64,000 nucleotides of DNA from Pseudomonas sp. QS1027 (GTDB lineage: Bacteria > Pseudomonadota > Gammaproteobacteria > Pseudomonadales > Pseudomonadaceae): assembly GCF_002814235.1 (NCBI RefSeq), contig NZ_PHSU01000024.1, positions 1 to 64,000 on the forward strand. Direction: 5' to 3'. The first letter of the stretch is position 1; each line of letters opens with the position of its first letter. Of the stretch, positions 55,425-63,698 are shown piece after piece. Made by a program: the position numbers and the translations under genes. The notes under the pieces are model-generated. The model searched no databases and was not told where the DNA came from. It worked only from the letters and a program-made list of their open reading frames with translations.

Positions 55425-56162
55425 TTACATCCCATGCAGCTTGAGCAGGCGCTCATAGCTGCCGTCGGCCTTCATCGCCGCGATCTCGCGGTCGAAGCCG
55501 GCGACAATCTGCTCATGCTGCGGATTCTTCAGGCTCACCAGGATATGCAGGCTGTTCTCGCTCAGCGGCTTGGGCAGGAACTCCACGGCGTTGCGCACCC
55601 GGGGCGCCTCGCTCTTGAGGTAGTAGCGCGCCACATACTCGTCTTCCAGGGTCAGCTTCACGCGGTCGGCCGCGAGCATGCGCACGGCCATGGCAAAGTT
55701 GTGCACCGGGATTTTCTGCAACTGCGTGTCGCCGTCGAAATCGGCGCTATAGGCATAGTCACGCACCACCGCAATCGGCAGGTCATGCAACTGGCCCAGG
55801 TTGTCGAACTCGATGGCCGACTCCTTGCGCTTGAGAAACAGCACACGGTTGACCAGGTACTCGGCCGAGAACTGCCCCAGCAAGGTGCGTTCGTCGCTGT
55901 ACCAGGCATTGATCAGCACGTCATAGCGCCCTTCGCCCACGCCCTTGAGCGCCCGCGCCCAGGGCACCTGCTCGAAGTCACTGGCATAGCCGGCCCGTGC
56001 CAGCGCCGTGCTGACGATATCGGTGGCCAGGCCGCCGTTGACCAATGTCGCATCGGTAAACGGCGGCCAGCCATCGGCCACCAAACGCAATTTATCCGCG
56101 CTGGCACCCTGTGAAAGCAGCAGCAATCCAAGCAAAACAAAAGCTCGATGCAATCGCGGCAT
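55425..56162 (-). CDS. Periplasmic solute-binding protein, family 3
   Basis: A 245-residue protein with a signal peptide (FVLLGLLLLSQGASA) and a type-3 binding fold (LRLVADGWPPFTD, ARALKGVGEGRYDVLINAWYSDERT, LVSLKNPQHEQIVAGFDREIAAMKADGSYERLL). Such proteins bind amino acids or similar polar compounds. No permease or ATPase is adjacent, so it may serve another transporter or a sensor. Ligand unknown. Confidence 0.82.
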   Translation of the reverse strand: MPRLHRAFVLLGLLLLSQGASADKLRLVADGWPPFTDATLVNGGLATDIVSTALARAGYASDFEQVPWARALKGVGEGRYDVLINAWYSDERTLLGQFSAEYLVNRVLFLKRKESAIEFDNLGQLHDLPIAVVRDYAYSADFDGDTQLQKIPVHNFAMAVRMLAADRVKLTLEDEYVARYYLKSEAPRVRNAVEFLPKPLSENSLHILVSLKNPQHEQIVAGFDREIAAMKADGSYERLLKLHGM

Positions 56163-56486
56163 GCTAAAGATCCTTAGCGGGCACATAGCCCAGCAGAGTT
56201 AGCCGAAGCCCGAGGAGGCCGTCTCGAAGCAACCGGCCACATCCCTGGTCCTAACATTAGCTCATCCGAGCCAGAGCAAAAGCACGGCTCAGCAGATTAC
56301 ACAAAGATGACGGCGCCACGCAAAATGAATGGTAGCCACTAGCCGCCATCGTACCGGAACACCGGTTCAGAATCCCTTGCAAAGAACCTTCCAGCCCCAA
56401 CCCTGACGGACAAAGAAAATCCGCGATTGGCGACCGTCGACAACCCGCCTAGTATCGATAGCGACTGATTGAATCCCGAGGCGAGA
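56163..56486. other. Gap between binding protein and elaA genes
   Basis: The 324 bases hold the divergent promoters of the binding-protein and elaA genes. I see no further gene, repeat or operator. Confidence 0.5.
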
Positions 56487-56939
56487 ATGACCACCGACTG
56501 GCTCTGCAAACATCACGGCGACCTGAGCAAGGAACAGTTGTACAGCATCCTGCAACTGCGGACCGAAGTCTTCGTGGTCGAGCAAAAATGTCCCTACCAG
56601 GAAGTCGACGGGCGCGATCTGGAGGGCGACACCTGCCATCTGATGGGCTGGCGCGATGATCGACTGGTGGCTTACCTGCGTCTGCTCGACCCGGAATCCC
56701 AGGGGGGTGACGTGGTGATCGGGCGAGTGGTGATCGCCCCCGAGGCCCGCGGCCAGGGGCTGGGGCACGCGTTGATGAGCGAGGCGTTGAAGCAGGCCGG
56801 GAAGCTTTGGCCGGAGGTGCCGATCTATCTGTCGGCCCAGGCGCACTTGCAGGCTTATTACGGGCGCTATGGGTTCGAGGTGGTGGGCGAGGTATATCTG
56901 GAGGACGATATCCCGCATATCGGCATGCGCAAAAGCTGA
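56487..56939 (+). CDS. elaA: GNAT acetyltransferase ElaA
   Basis: A 150-residue ElaA-type GNAT protein: LRTEVFVVEQKCPYQEVDGRDLEGDTCHL, then VVIGRVVIAPEARGQGLGHALMSEAL (acetyl-CoA binding RGQGLG) and YYGRYGFEVVGEVYLEDDIPHIGM. The substrate is unknown. Start at 56487 chosen for CCGAGG upstream. Confidence 0.88.
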   Translation: MTTDWLCKHHGDLSKEQLYSILQLRTEVFVVEQKCPYQEVDGRDLEGDTCHLMGWRDDRLVAYLRLLDPESQGGDVVIGRVVIAPEARGQGLGHALMSEALKQAGKLWPEVPIYLSAQAHLQAYYGRYGFEVVGEVYLEDDIPHIGMRKS

Positions 56940-56959
56940 GGTTTTTGGGTGTTCTCCAG

Positions 56960-57060
56960 GGCCTCTTCGCGGGCAAGCCCTGCTCCTACAAAGTTAGGCC
57001 GTACACAAAAGGTGTGTTCGACACATAACTGTAGGAGCAGGGCTTGCCCGCGAAGAGGCC
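56960..57060. repeat. Perfect 31-bp inverted repeat
   Basis: 56960-56990 and 57030-57060 are exact inverted copies of a 31-bp element (GGAGCAGGGCTTGCCCGCGA core) around a 39-base spacer. It is a third REP-like family and may work as a bidirectional terminator between convergent elaA and the winged-helix gene. Confidence 0.8.
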
Positions 57061-57080
57061 AGCACAGACACCACAACACT

Positions 57081-57377
57081 TCAGGGATACCCCAGCACAT
57101 CCTTGATCTGCTGCACATGTCGACCAATCCAGCTCTTGTCGATCGCCCCCCAACTGCGAATCCGGTATTGCCCGGCGTGATTGCGCGCGCCGTCTTCCTG
57201 CTCAAACTCACAAACAATGTCCAGGTCCGCCAGGGCCAGGATCGTATCCTGCGCCGTGCGCCGTGGCATGCCGGTGACTTCGGTCAGGGCCGGCACGCTG
57301 CTGGCAATCTCGCGATCAATCAGCCAGGCCACATACAGACGGCGGTAGAAACTGCTCTTGGTCTTGCTGACGTCCAT
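57081..57377 (-). CDS. Small winged-helix-like protein
   Basis: A 98-residue protein with a helix-turn-helix-like pattern (YVAWLIDREIASSVPALTEVTGMPRRTAQDTILALADLDIVCEF). AAGGA precedes the ATG at 57377. No catalytic residues or membrane segment. It lies downstream of the metalloprotease gene on the same strand and could be cotranscribed. Function unknown. Confidence 0.72.
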   Translation of the reverse strand: MDVSKTKSSFYRRLYVAWLIDREIASSVPALTEVTGMPRRTAQDTILALADLDIVCEFEQEDGARNHAGQYRIRSWGAIDKSWIGRHVQQIKDVLGYP

Positions 57378-57433
57378 CCGGTAGTCCTTAAGGTTGACCT
57401 TCCAATGCTTCGACTCAAGCGCACACCTGGCGC

Positions 57434-57943
57434 CTACGGGGTTGCGGATTTGCCCGGCAGATCGCGCCAGGTCAGGTACACCCGCAGGTCGAACTCCAGC
57501 TGGTGATAACCGGGCTGCATGTATTCGCACAGCTGGTAGAAGGCCTTGTTGTGATCGGATTCCTTGAGGTGCGCCAACTCGTGCACCACGATCATCTTCA
57601 GAAACTGCGGCGCCGCCTCCTTGAACAGCGAGGCGATGCGGATTTCCTTCTTGGCCTTGAGCTTGCCACCCTGGACCCGGGAGATCGCGGTGTGCAGGCC
57701 GAGGGCGCGGTGGGTCAGGTCCAGGCGGTTATCGAAGAGCACCTTGTCGATGGCCGGCGCATTGCGCAGATGTTCCTGCTTCAACGCCAGGGCATAGCTG
57801 TACAGCGCCTTGTCGCTCTGCACCGCATGCCGCTCCGGATAACGCTGGCTCAGGTAATCGCCCAAGGCATCCCGGGCGATCATCTGGCGGACCTGTTCCT
57901 GCAAGGACGTGGGATAAGCCTGAAGGTATTTCAGCACAGTCAT
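57434..57943 (-). CDS. YgjP-like zinc metalloprotease
   Basis: A 169-residue protein with a HExxH motif (VVHELAHLKESDHNKAFYQLCEYM), extended as HELAH-x5-H. It matches the M48/YgjP (DUF45) type. Probably cytoplasmic; the substrate is unknown. I start at 57943 as the frame upstream is not supported. The winged-helix gene follows 56 bases later. Confidence 0.85.
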   Translation of the reverse strand: MTVLKYLQAYPTSLQEQVRQMIARDALGDYLSQRYPERHAVQSDKALYSYALALKQEHLRNAPAIDKVLFDNRLDLTHRALGLHTAISRVQGGKLKAKKEIRIASLFKEAAPQFLKMIVVHELAHLKESDHNKAFYQLCEYMQPGYHQLEFDLRVYLTWRDLPGKSATP

Positions 57944-57986
57944 GACAGGCCTTACGTACACCGAAAAAGAAGCCAGTGTAGCGAAT

Positions 57987-60110
57987 TCAGGCGGACAACG
58001 CGCTCCAGTCAAACGTCGGGCCGAAGCCGGTGGCGTCCCTGGCCGTCAGCGGCCGGGCCACCAGGAAGCCCTGGACCATCGGGCAACCATTGGCCTTGAG
58101 CCACTGCCATTGCTCCACGGTTTCCACACCCTCGGCGATCACCAGCAAGCCAAATTCCTTGCACAGGTCGATCACGGTCCGGGCCAGGGCCGCATCCCGT
58201 GGTGAGTCGAGGATCTTGGCAATCAGCTGCCGGTCGAGCTTGAGCGTGTCCAACTCGAGGTCGCGCAGGTGGTTCAGCGAACAGTGTCCCGAGCCGAAAT
58301 CGTCCAGGGCCACGCGCACACCCTGGGCGCGAATCCGCCGCAGTTGCTTGCGCGAAGCCTCGTAGTCCTGCATCAGCGCCGCCTCCGTCACCTCGACTTC
58401 CAACTGATGCGCCCGCAGGTCATGGCGCTCCAGCACCTCCTGCAACTCGTCCGCCAGGTTCGGCATGCAGAACTGCGTGGCGCTCAGGCTGACGCTCAGC
58501 ACCAGGTCCTCGGCAAACACGCCACTCCAGGCATGCCGCTGGGTGGCCGCCTGGCGATAGATCCAACTGCCCAGCCGGCTGATCAAGCGCACTTCTTCCA
58601 GCAACGGCAGGAACAACCCCGGCGGCACATCGCCGACACTCGGATGGTGCCAACGCAGCAACGCCTCGAACCCGCGCAGGCGCCCATCCTCCAGGGACAC
58701 CTGGGGCTGGTAGACCATCTTGAATTCCTTGCCCTCGATCGCCGAGCGGACACTTTCCTCCAGCATCAGGCGCGAGCGGGCGCGGCCGTTCATCTCGTGG
58801 TCGTAGTAGCGATACTGCTGGCGGCCGGCGCGCTTGGCCTCATACATGGCGATGTCCGCCGCCCGCAACAGGCCATCGAGGTTGGCCCCGCAATCGGGGT
58901 AGGTGGCAATGCCGATACTGACCCCGAGCGTCATTTCCATGCCGTCGATTTGCTGGCGAATGGAAACCCGTTCGATCAACCGCTCGGCGATTTTCGCCGC
59001 CTGCTCCGGGTGCTCCAGATTGAGCAGGGTGGTGAACTCATCACCGCCCATACGCGCAAGAATATCGAAGGGATTGAGGCAGGACTTCAACTGTTCCGAG
59101 ACCCAGCGCAGCACCCGGTCGCCGGCTTCGTGCCCCAGGGAATCGTTGACCCGTTTGAAGCCGTCGAGATCCAGGTACATCAGCACCAGGGACTTTTCCG
59201 CGCTGTCGCTGCGGCGCAGGGTGTTTTCCGCCGTCTGGTAGAACCCACGGCGATTGAGCAGGCCCGTCAGCGGATCGGTGACCGCCTGGAACTCCAGTTG
59301 CTGGTGCAAGTGCCGCACCACCGACATGTCCAGCACCGTCACCACCATGGCCTTCTGGTCGGCGGACAACGGCGCGCAGGACAAGGCCACCGGCAGCATC
59401 TGGTCCTGGCTGGTGCGCAAGTACGCATCGTGCAGGCGATAGGTTTCGCCCTTGCGGTACTCCTCGTACAGCAACGACGTCTGCCAGTCGGGAAAGTGCG
59501 GGTTTTGCAGGAAGTCCAGGAACGGCTGGCCGGCCAGGGCGTCCAGCGACAGATTGAGCAAGCGCGAAATCGCCGGGTTGGCGAAACGGATCGTGCCGTC
59601 TTCGTTGACCACCAGAATGCCTTCGGCGGCATTCTCCAGCACCGAGGCGTTGAACGCCCGGGCGGCTTCCAGGTCGCGGCTCAGGCTCTGCAAGGCACGG
59701 CGGTTGCGCTGTTGTTCCAGCAACGCCTGGACCTTGGGCCGGAGGATATCGGGGTTGAACGGCTTGAACAGGTAATCCACCGCGCCACTGGCATAACCCT
59801 TGATCACGGCGTCCTGGGATTGCTCGTTGGCGGTGAGGAAAATAATCGGGGTCAGGCGCGTCCGCTGGCTGCCGCGCATCAGGCGGGCCACTTCAAAACC
59901 GTCCATCCCGGGCATCTGTACATCCAGCAACACCAGGTCAATCTCATGCTCGAGCAGCAACGTCAGCGCCTCAATGCCCGAGGCGGCAGTTACCACCTGC
60001 CAATCCTGACGTTCCAGCAAGGCACGCATGCTGATCAGATTTTCAGGGTAATCATCAACGACCAGAAGGACGGAACTACCATCACCGGGTATCTGTTGCA
60101 CGCAATCCAT
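57987..60110 (-). CDS. REC-PAS-GGDEF-EAL response regulator
   Basis: A 707-residue signalling protein. REC domain at 1-130 with D19, D20 and phosphoacceptor D63; PAS at about 155-270; GGDEF at 275-445 with intact MGGDEF (355-359); EAL at 460-700 with EAL at 482-484. No RxxD inhibitory site precedes GGDEF. It should make or break cyclic di-GMP in response to phosphorylation, but no histidine kinase is adjacent. Both output motifs look intact, so the net activity is open. Confidence 0.92.
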   Translation of the reverse strand: MDCVQQIPGDGSSVLLVVDDYPENLISMRALLERQDWQVVTAASGIEALTLLLEHEIDLVLLDVQMPGMDGFEVARLMRGSQRTRLTPIIFLTANEQSQDAVIKGYASGAVDYLFKPFNPDILRPKVQALLEQQRNRRALQSLSRDLEAARAFNASVLENAAEGILVVNEDGTIRFANPAISRLLNLSLDALAGQPFLDFLQNPHFPDWQTSLLYEEYRKGETYRLHDAYLRTSQDQMLPVALSCAPLSADQKAMVVTVLDMSVVRHLHQQLEFQAVTDPLTGLLNRRGFYQTAENTLRRSDSAEKSLVLMYLDLDGFKRVNDSLGHEAGDRVLRWVSEQLKSCLNPFDILARMGGDEFTTLLNLEHPEQAAKIAERLIERVSIRQQIDGMEMTLGVSIGIATYPDCGANLDGLLRAADIAMYEAKRAGRQQYRYYDHEMNGRARSRLMLEESVRSAIEGKEFKMVYQPQVSLEDGRLRGFEALLRWHHPSVGDVPPGLFLPLLEEVRLISRLGSWIYRQAATQRHAWSGVFAEDLVLSVSLSATQFCMPNLADELQEVLERHDLRAHQLEVEVTEAALMQDYEASRKQLRRIRAQGVRVALDDFGSGHCSLNHLRDLELDTLKLDRQLIAKILDSPRDAALARTVIDLCKEFGLLVIAEGVETVEQWQWLKANGCPMVQGFLVARPLTARDATGFGPTFDWSALSA

Positions 60111-60346
60111 GCTGCTTCTCTTGTTCGGGGGACTCCACCGGAAATCAAAGAAACCGGGCTAAACCTAACGACTACTCTAGACCGGGATTGTGCAAAGCGT
60201 AGTGAGCAATAGGCCATCATCCAGCCACTGCCACACTCTCCCGACTAACGGTCATTCATCACCCCCTGGACGCGGCTCGGAAAACGCCCAAGGCCTGCAA
60301 GCCCGCGTCGTACGACGGTAACGGCCATCAACACGGCCGGTCAGTG

Positions 60347-60586
60347 TTATGAGGTCCTGTAGTGCGCAATTGGTTCAATTTCGTATATCTCATCAAAACG
60401 CACCGTATTGTATAGACCAAACTCCCCGTGATAGGTCAGTGTTCGGTGCGTCCAGTCGATACCGCACAGCTCGCCGCGCTCGGACTCTACCGGCCCTCCG
60501 TGCAGCCTGCCGCGCAGGTTGATTTTTTGTTTGCGCTTGAAGTACTTCAGGTATTCAGGCTCGTTCTGTGCTTCCTCTTCGTCCAT
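60347..60586 (-). CDS. Small acidic hypothetical protein
   Basis: A 79-residue protein (MDEEEAQNEPEYLKYFKRKQ, GELCGIDWTHRTLTYHGEFG). Beta-rich C-terminal half. No family recognised. Genes on both sides are far; the gap 60111-60346 holds nothing clear. Confidence 0.6.
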   Translation of the reverse strand: MDEEEAQNEPEYLKYFKRKQKINLRGRLHGGPVESERGELCGIDWTHRTLTYHGEFGLYNTVRFDEIYEIEPIAHYRTS

Positions 60587-60894
60587 AGTGAAACCCTTTT
60601 GTTTGTCAGCTACTGGATCCTTATCCTGTTAATTCGCCGTTTGAAAAACAACTGTCATAAATAACAGGTGTTTATATCGCTTCTTAATAAAAGCCCAACG
60701 CGTTCATTCTATGCCGCGCCCTAGACATCACATTCGTCGGTTGCTTGACGTCAACCGTTCGCCGGCTCGGTCTTAACAAACTATCCTTCAGCCGTTATAA
60801 AGGACGCCGAAAGCGCGGACCCAAGCGGTTTGTCTGAATTTTCCCAGGCTGAATCGCGGTCCGCGGGTAAACGGCTTACAAGGAAGGAACAGAC
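60587..60894. other. Gap upstream of the alginate lyase gene
   Basis: 308 bases without a gene. A palindrome TTGACGTCAA lies at 60745-60754, and GAAGGAA near 60880 is the lyase ribosome binding site. The region is AT-rich towards its left end, and a promoter for the lyase gene is likely here. Confidence 0.4.
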
Positions 60895-61566
60895 ATGATC
60901 GACCTGACCACCTGGAACCTCAGTGTTCCCGTCGGCACCCCGCCGGCGACGATCGATACGCCCAAGCTGGTACAGGGCTTCAAGGACCAGTACTTTCACG
61001 CCGACAGCGGCACCTTGTTCTTCTGGTCGCCGGTCACCGGTTCCAAGACCGAGAACGCCATCTACCCACGCAGCGAATTGCGCGAGACCTGGCCCGATGG
61101 CCGGCTGCGCAACTGGTTGTACAGCGAGTCCAACAACTACCTGCGCGCAACCCTGGCGGTGAACCAGGTGCCGTCGTCGGGCAAGATCGTCATCGGCCAG
61201 ATCCATGCGTACAACAGCACCCAGCCGATGCTCAAGGTCGAGTACCAGTACAAGGACAGCCGCAAGAGCGGGATCATCGTGGTGAAGATCCGCAATCACC
61301 CCGACGACAAGGAAAGCCGGGTGATCGAGATCGCCGACAATGTGCCGCTGGATAAAGCCTTCACTTATGTGATTCACCTGAGCCGTGGCGGCTACCTGAG
61401 CGTGCAGGCCGCCGATGCTTCCTGGTACACACAGATCAGCACCACCTGGCGCGAAAAGCCGCTGTACTTCAAGGCCGGGGTCTATGTGCAGGACAATACC
61501 GGCTATACCAGCGAGGGCGGGATGGTGACGTTCTACAAGTTGGATATTGATCATGTGAAGGGCTGA
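60895..61566 (+). CDS. Alginate lyase, polysaccharide lyase family 7
   Basis: A 223-residue PL7 enzyme with all three signature blocks: RSELR at 59-63, QIH at 102-104 and YFKAGVYVQ at 191-199, giving the Arg, Gln, His and Tyr catalytic set. It cleaves alginate (beta-elimination). No signal peptide is present and the frame opens directly on the catalytic fold, so export is by another route or the enzyme stays inside. AAGGAAGG precedes the ATG. It stands outside any alginate cluster. Confidence 0.88.
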   Translation: MIDLTTWNLSVPVGTPPATIDTPKLVQGFKDQYFHADSGTLFFWSPVTGSKTENAIYPRSELRETWPDGRLRNWLYSESNNYLRATLAVNQVPSSGKIVIGQIHAYNSTQPMLKVEYQYKDSRKSGIIVVKIRNHPDDKESRVIEIADNVPLDKAFTYVIHLSRGGYLSVQAADASWYTQISTTWREKPLYFKAGVYVQDNTGYTSEGGMVTFYKLDIDHVKG

Positions 61567-61607
61567 TATTCCCGCCTCCTCTTAAAGAGACCCTTTATGC
61601 GTTGAGG

Positions 61608-61696
61608 CGCTATTCCCTATCAGGAAACTGTCTATAAACCTGTCAGTTCTGACAGTAGACCGGCTTGCAAAGCGTGCTCAATCTATTCAGTAACTG
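61608..61696 (+). promoter_or_regulatory. Upstream element of lectin gene 1 with CTGTCAG/CTGACAG palindrome
   Basis: About 85 bases closely match 62618-62707 in front of the second lectin gene. The core is CTGTCAGTTCTGACAG (61640-61655), 7-bp arms around a 2-bp centre, followed by conserved TAGACCGG and TTGCAAAGC then ATTCAGTAAC. It looks like a shared operator/promoter. Confidence 0.6.
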
Positions 61697-61839
61697 ACGA
61701 TTACTGGCATGCAGAGGCGGATATGAAAGGGGCCTGGGTCATGGAATCCAGCGCTCCGGGTTGTTACGTGCCACTTCGAAAGTTGTGTTCATCACGTGAA
61801 CACTCCATGTGCACTATGCAACCTATAAGGAGAGTTTTC

Positions 61840-62358
61840 ATGAAAAACGAAGCGACCCCTCGTGATACTACACCTCCTAAAAAAACACCCAAGGACGCCC
61901 CTGGCGCGGCTATAAGAATTCCAGACGGCGTCTATAAAATTTACACATCTTTAACCAACGCCCATATTATTGACATGTCTCTGAGTGGAGGCATTATAGA
62001 CGACCACAACGTCAAGCTATTCCATGACAACAACGAGCCTGAATCCACATGGAAAATCTCTTACATTAGCGCCCACGACGCACACATCATTAACAATGGG
62101 AAATTGAGTCAGCTAATGCTCAAAGTGATCGGTGACTCTGGTGTATATGCTTCATATGATACATCCTCGCAATCACGGGCCTATCATTGGGTTTTCAAGA
62201 GCGCGGGCACCAATGTGGTCTATATCGAGAGCAAAGCGAGCGGCGATGTGTTGGATGTGGAGGATTCTAACACGGCGGATAACACCAGGATTCTCGCTGG
62301 GCCTTATAAAGGATCGGCCAATCAGAAATTCAAACTGGTCAAAATAGGGAACCTTTAA
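61840..62358 (+). CDS. Ricin-type lectin-like protein, copy 1
   Basis: A 172-residue protein with a beta-trefoil-like repeat pattern (GVYKIYTSLTNAHIIDMS, YHWVFKSAGTNVVYIESKASGDVLDV, NQKFKLVKIGNL). Weak QxW-type repeats point to a ricin B lectin fold. No signal peptide. AAGGAGA precedes the ATG at 61840. Codon use is AT-rich compared with neighbours. A homologous gene lies ~460 bases downstream with the same upstream element. Binding partner and role unknown. Confidence 0.75.
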   Translation: MKNEATPRDTTPPKKTPKDAPGAAIRIPDGVYKIYTSLTNAHIIDMSLSGGIIDDHNVKLFHDNNEPESTWKISYISAHDAHIINNGKLSQLMLKVIGDSGVYASYDTSSQSRAYHWVFKSAGTNVVYIESKASGDVLDVEDSNTADNTRILAGPYKGSANQKFKLVKIGNL

Positions 62359-62410
62359 ATTACAGTGATGCTGTATGCCATTCGAAATATGAGGCCGCTG
62401 AACGCGGTCT

Positions 62411-62558
62411 TGTGGCGAGCGGGCTTGCCCGCGCTGGGGTGCGAAGCGCCCCCAAAACCTGCAATCGCGGTATATCAGGCATAACCGGGACTCTGGTTTT
62501 ACGACTGCTACGCAGCCGAGAGCGGCGGTGCGGCGTTCCGACAAGCCCGCTCGCCACA
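62411..62558. repeat. REP-type inverted pair (TGTGGCGAGCGGGCTTG family)
   Basis: Arms 62411 and ending 62558 between the two lectin genes; the right arm carries the GCGGCGGTGCGGCG block also seen at 26730-26877. The rest of the 462-base gap has the second upstream element at 62618-62707. Confidence 0.8.
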
Positions 62559-62617
62559 TTTAAGTATCCACACCCCCAGAATTCACAAATCAATTAAACG
62601 CCGCTTTATATTTTCAG

Positions 62618-62707
62618 GTGCTACTCACTATTCGAAAACCATCTATAAACCTGTCATTTCTGACAGTAGACCGGTTTGCAAAGCCTGCTCAAAATATTCA
62701 GTAACGG
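62618..62707 (+). promoter_or_regulatory. Upstream element of lectin gene 2
   Basis: Near-copy of 61608-61696. The core is CTGTCATTTCTGACAG (62651-62666), with six bases conserved on each arm. TAGACCGG, TTGCAAAGC and ATTCAGTAAC are conserved. Confidence 0.6.
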
Positions 62708-62820
62708 CCCCTCAGGAGTGTGTTTTCCCTGGCATTTGAGTCTACGTGCTTCCCTTCGGACAGAGTGCTCACAAAAAAAGCACCACCCCCATGCTACGCG
62801 TTATACCAAGGAGAGTCATC

Positions 62821-63336
62821 ATGCAAGATAAAACCACCCCTGATGAGGGTAAAGCCCCTGAACAGGCACCCGATAATGCCTCTGGTCTGGGTACAAAGAT
62901 CCCGGCAGGTGTTTATCAGATCTACACAGCTTTAGCCATAGCCAAAATTATCAATATGTCCCCGACAGCGAATGAAAACGGAGAGCATAATGTCAGACTG
63001 TATCAAAACAATAACGAACCCGAATCCATATGGGAAATTAGAAGTATCGGCGGCCTCGAACTTTACACATTCAGAAACAGAAAGGACAGCTCTCTACTTC
63101 TCACAAAGGACAAGCGTGAGAACAACACCAACTTAATTGCTGCGAATGACCCAAGCACGATGTCTAATTGGGATATTGAAGACGCCGGCGACGGCTTTGT
63201 CTATATCAGAAACTATGTAAACCGCTATTTCGTTAGCGTAGCCGGGGGTAGCACTGCAGATGGCACTAACATGATCCTTTATCCCTTTTATGGAGAAAAT
63301 ATGAAATTTTTACTAATAAAAATAGGCGAGCTTTAA
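62821..63336 (+). CDS. Ricin-type lectin-like protein, copy 2
   Basis: A 171-residue paralogue of the protein encoded at 61840: GVYQIYTALAIAKIINMSP, NNEPESIWEIRSIGG, FLLIKIGEL at the end. N-terminal 30 residues are acidic and Pro-rich and carry no signal peptide. AAGGAGAG precedes the ATG. The two proteins share their start and end motifs but differ in the middle, so they may bind different ligands. Confidence 0.75.
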   Translation: MQDKTTPDEGKAPEQAPDNASGLGTKIPAGVYQIYTALAIAKIINMSPTANENGEHNVRLYQNNNEPESIWEIRSIGGLELYTFRNRKDSSLLLTKDKRENNTNLIAANDPSTMSNWDIEDAGDGFVYIRNYVNRYFVSVAGGSTADGTNMILYPFYGENMKFLLIKIGEL

Positions 63337-63698
63337 AATGATAGCGACGCTTTACTGACGACGCCAGGATGTCGATTAGCGGGCAACCGGCGCATCATAG
63401 GGAAAGATGCGCCAGTTGCAATCTTCGATCACGGGTGATGTAGACGCGTTTGAGGACCGCCACAACGATTAGTGCCCCTGCTGTTGAAACCCGTACCAAC
63501 GCTGGGCATAACCAGGAATGACCTATCAGATTTTTACGCTGTCATTTGCAGGCCATTTCCTAGAAAATCGTAATCATCCCTGAGCGGCTTGCGCCCTTGA
63601 ATTCCTCGCGTCTAATCTTCGTTCACCACTGCTTATCAGTGGTCGGATGTGGAAGTCCGGAAGTGATTTCAACGTTGGTATCTCAATGGATAACGACC
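63337..63698. other. Gap with hairpins after lectin gene 2
   Basis: 362 bases without a gene. A perfect 8-bp hairpin GGCGCATC/GATGCGCC (63389-63396, 63406-63413), extended to 12 bp with one mismatch, may be a terminator for the lectin gene (no T run). ACCACTG/CAGTGGT (63625-63631, 63637-63643) lies in the leader of the next gene. Confidence 0.45.
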
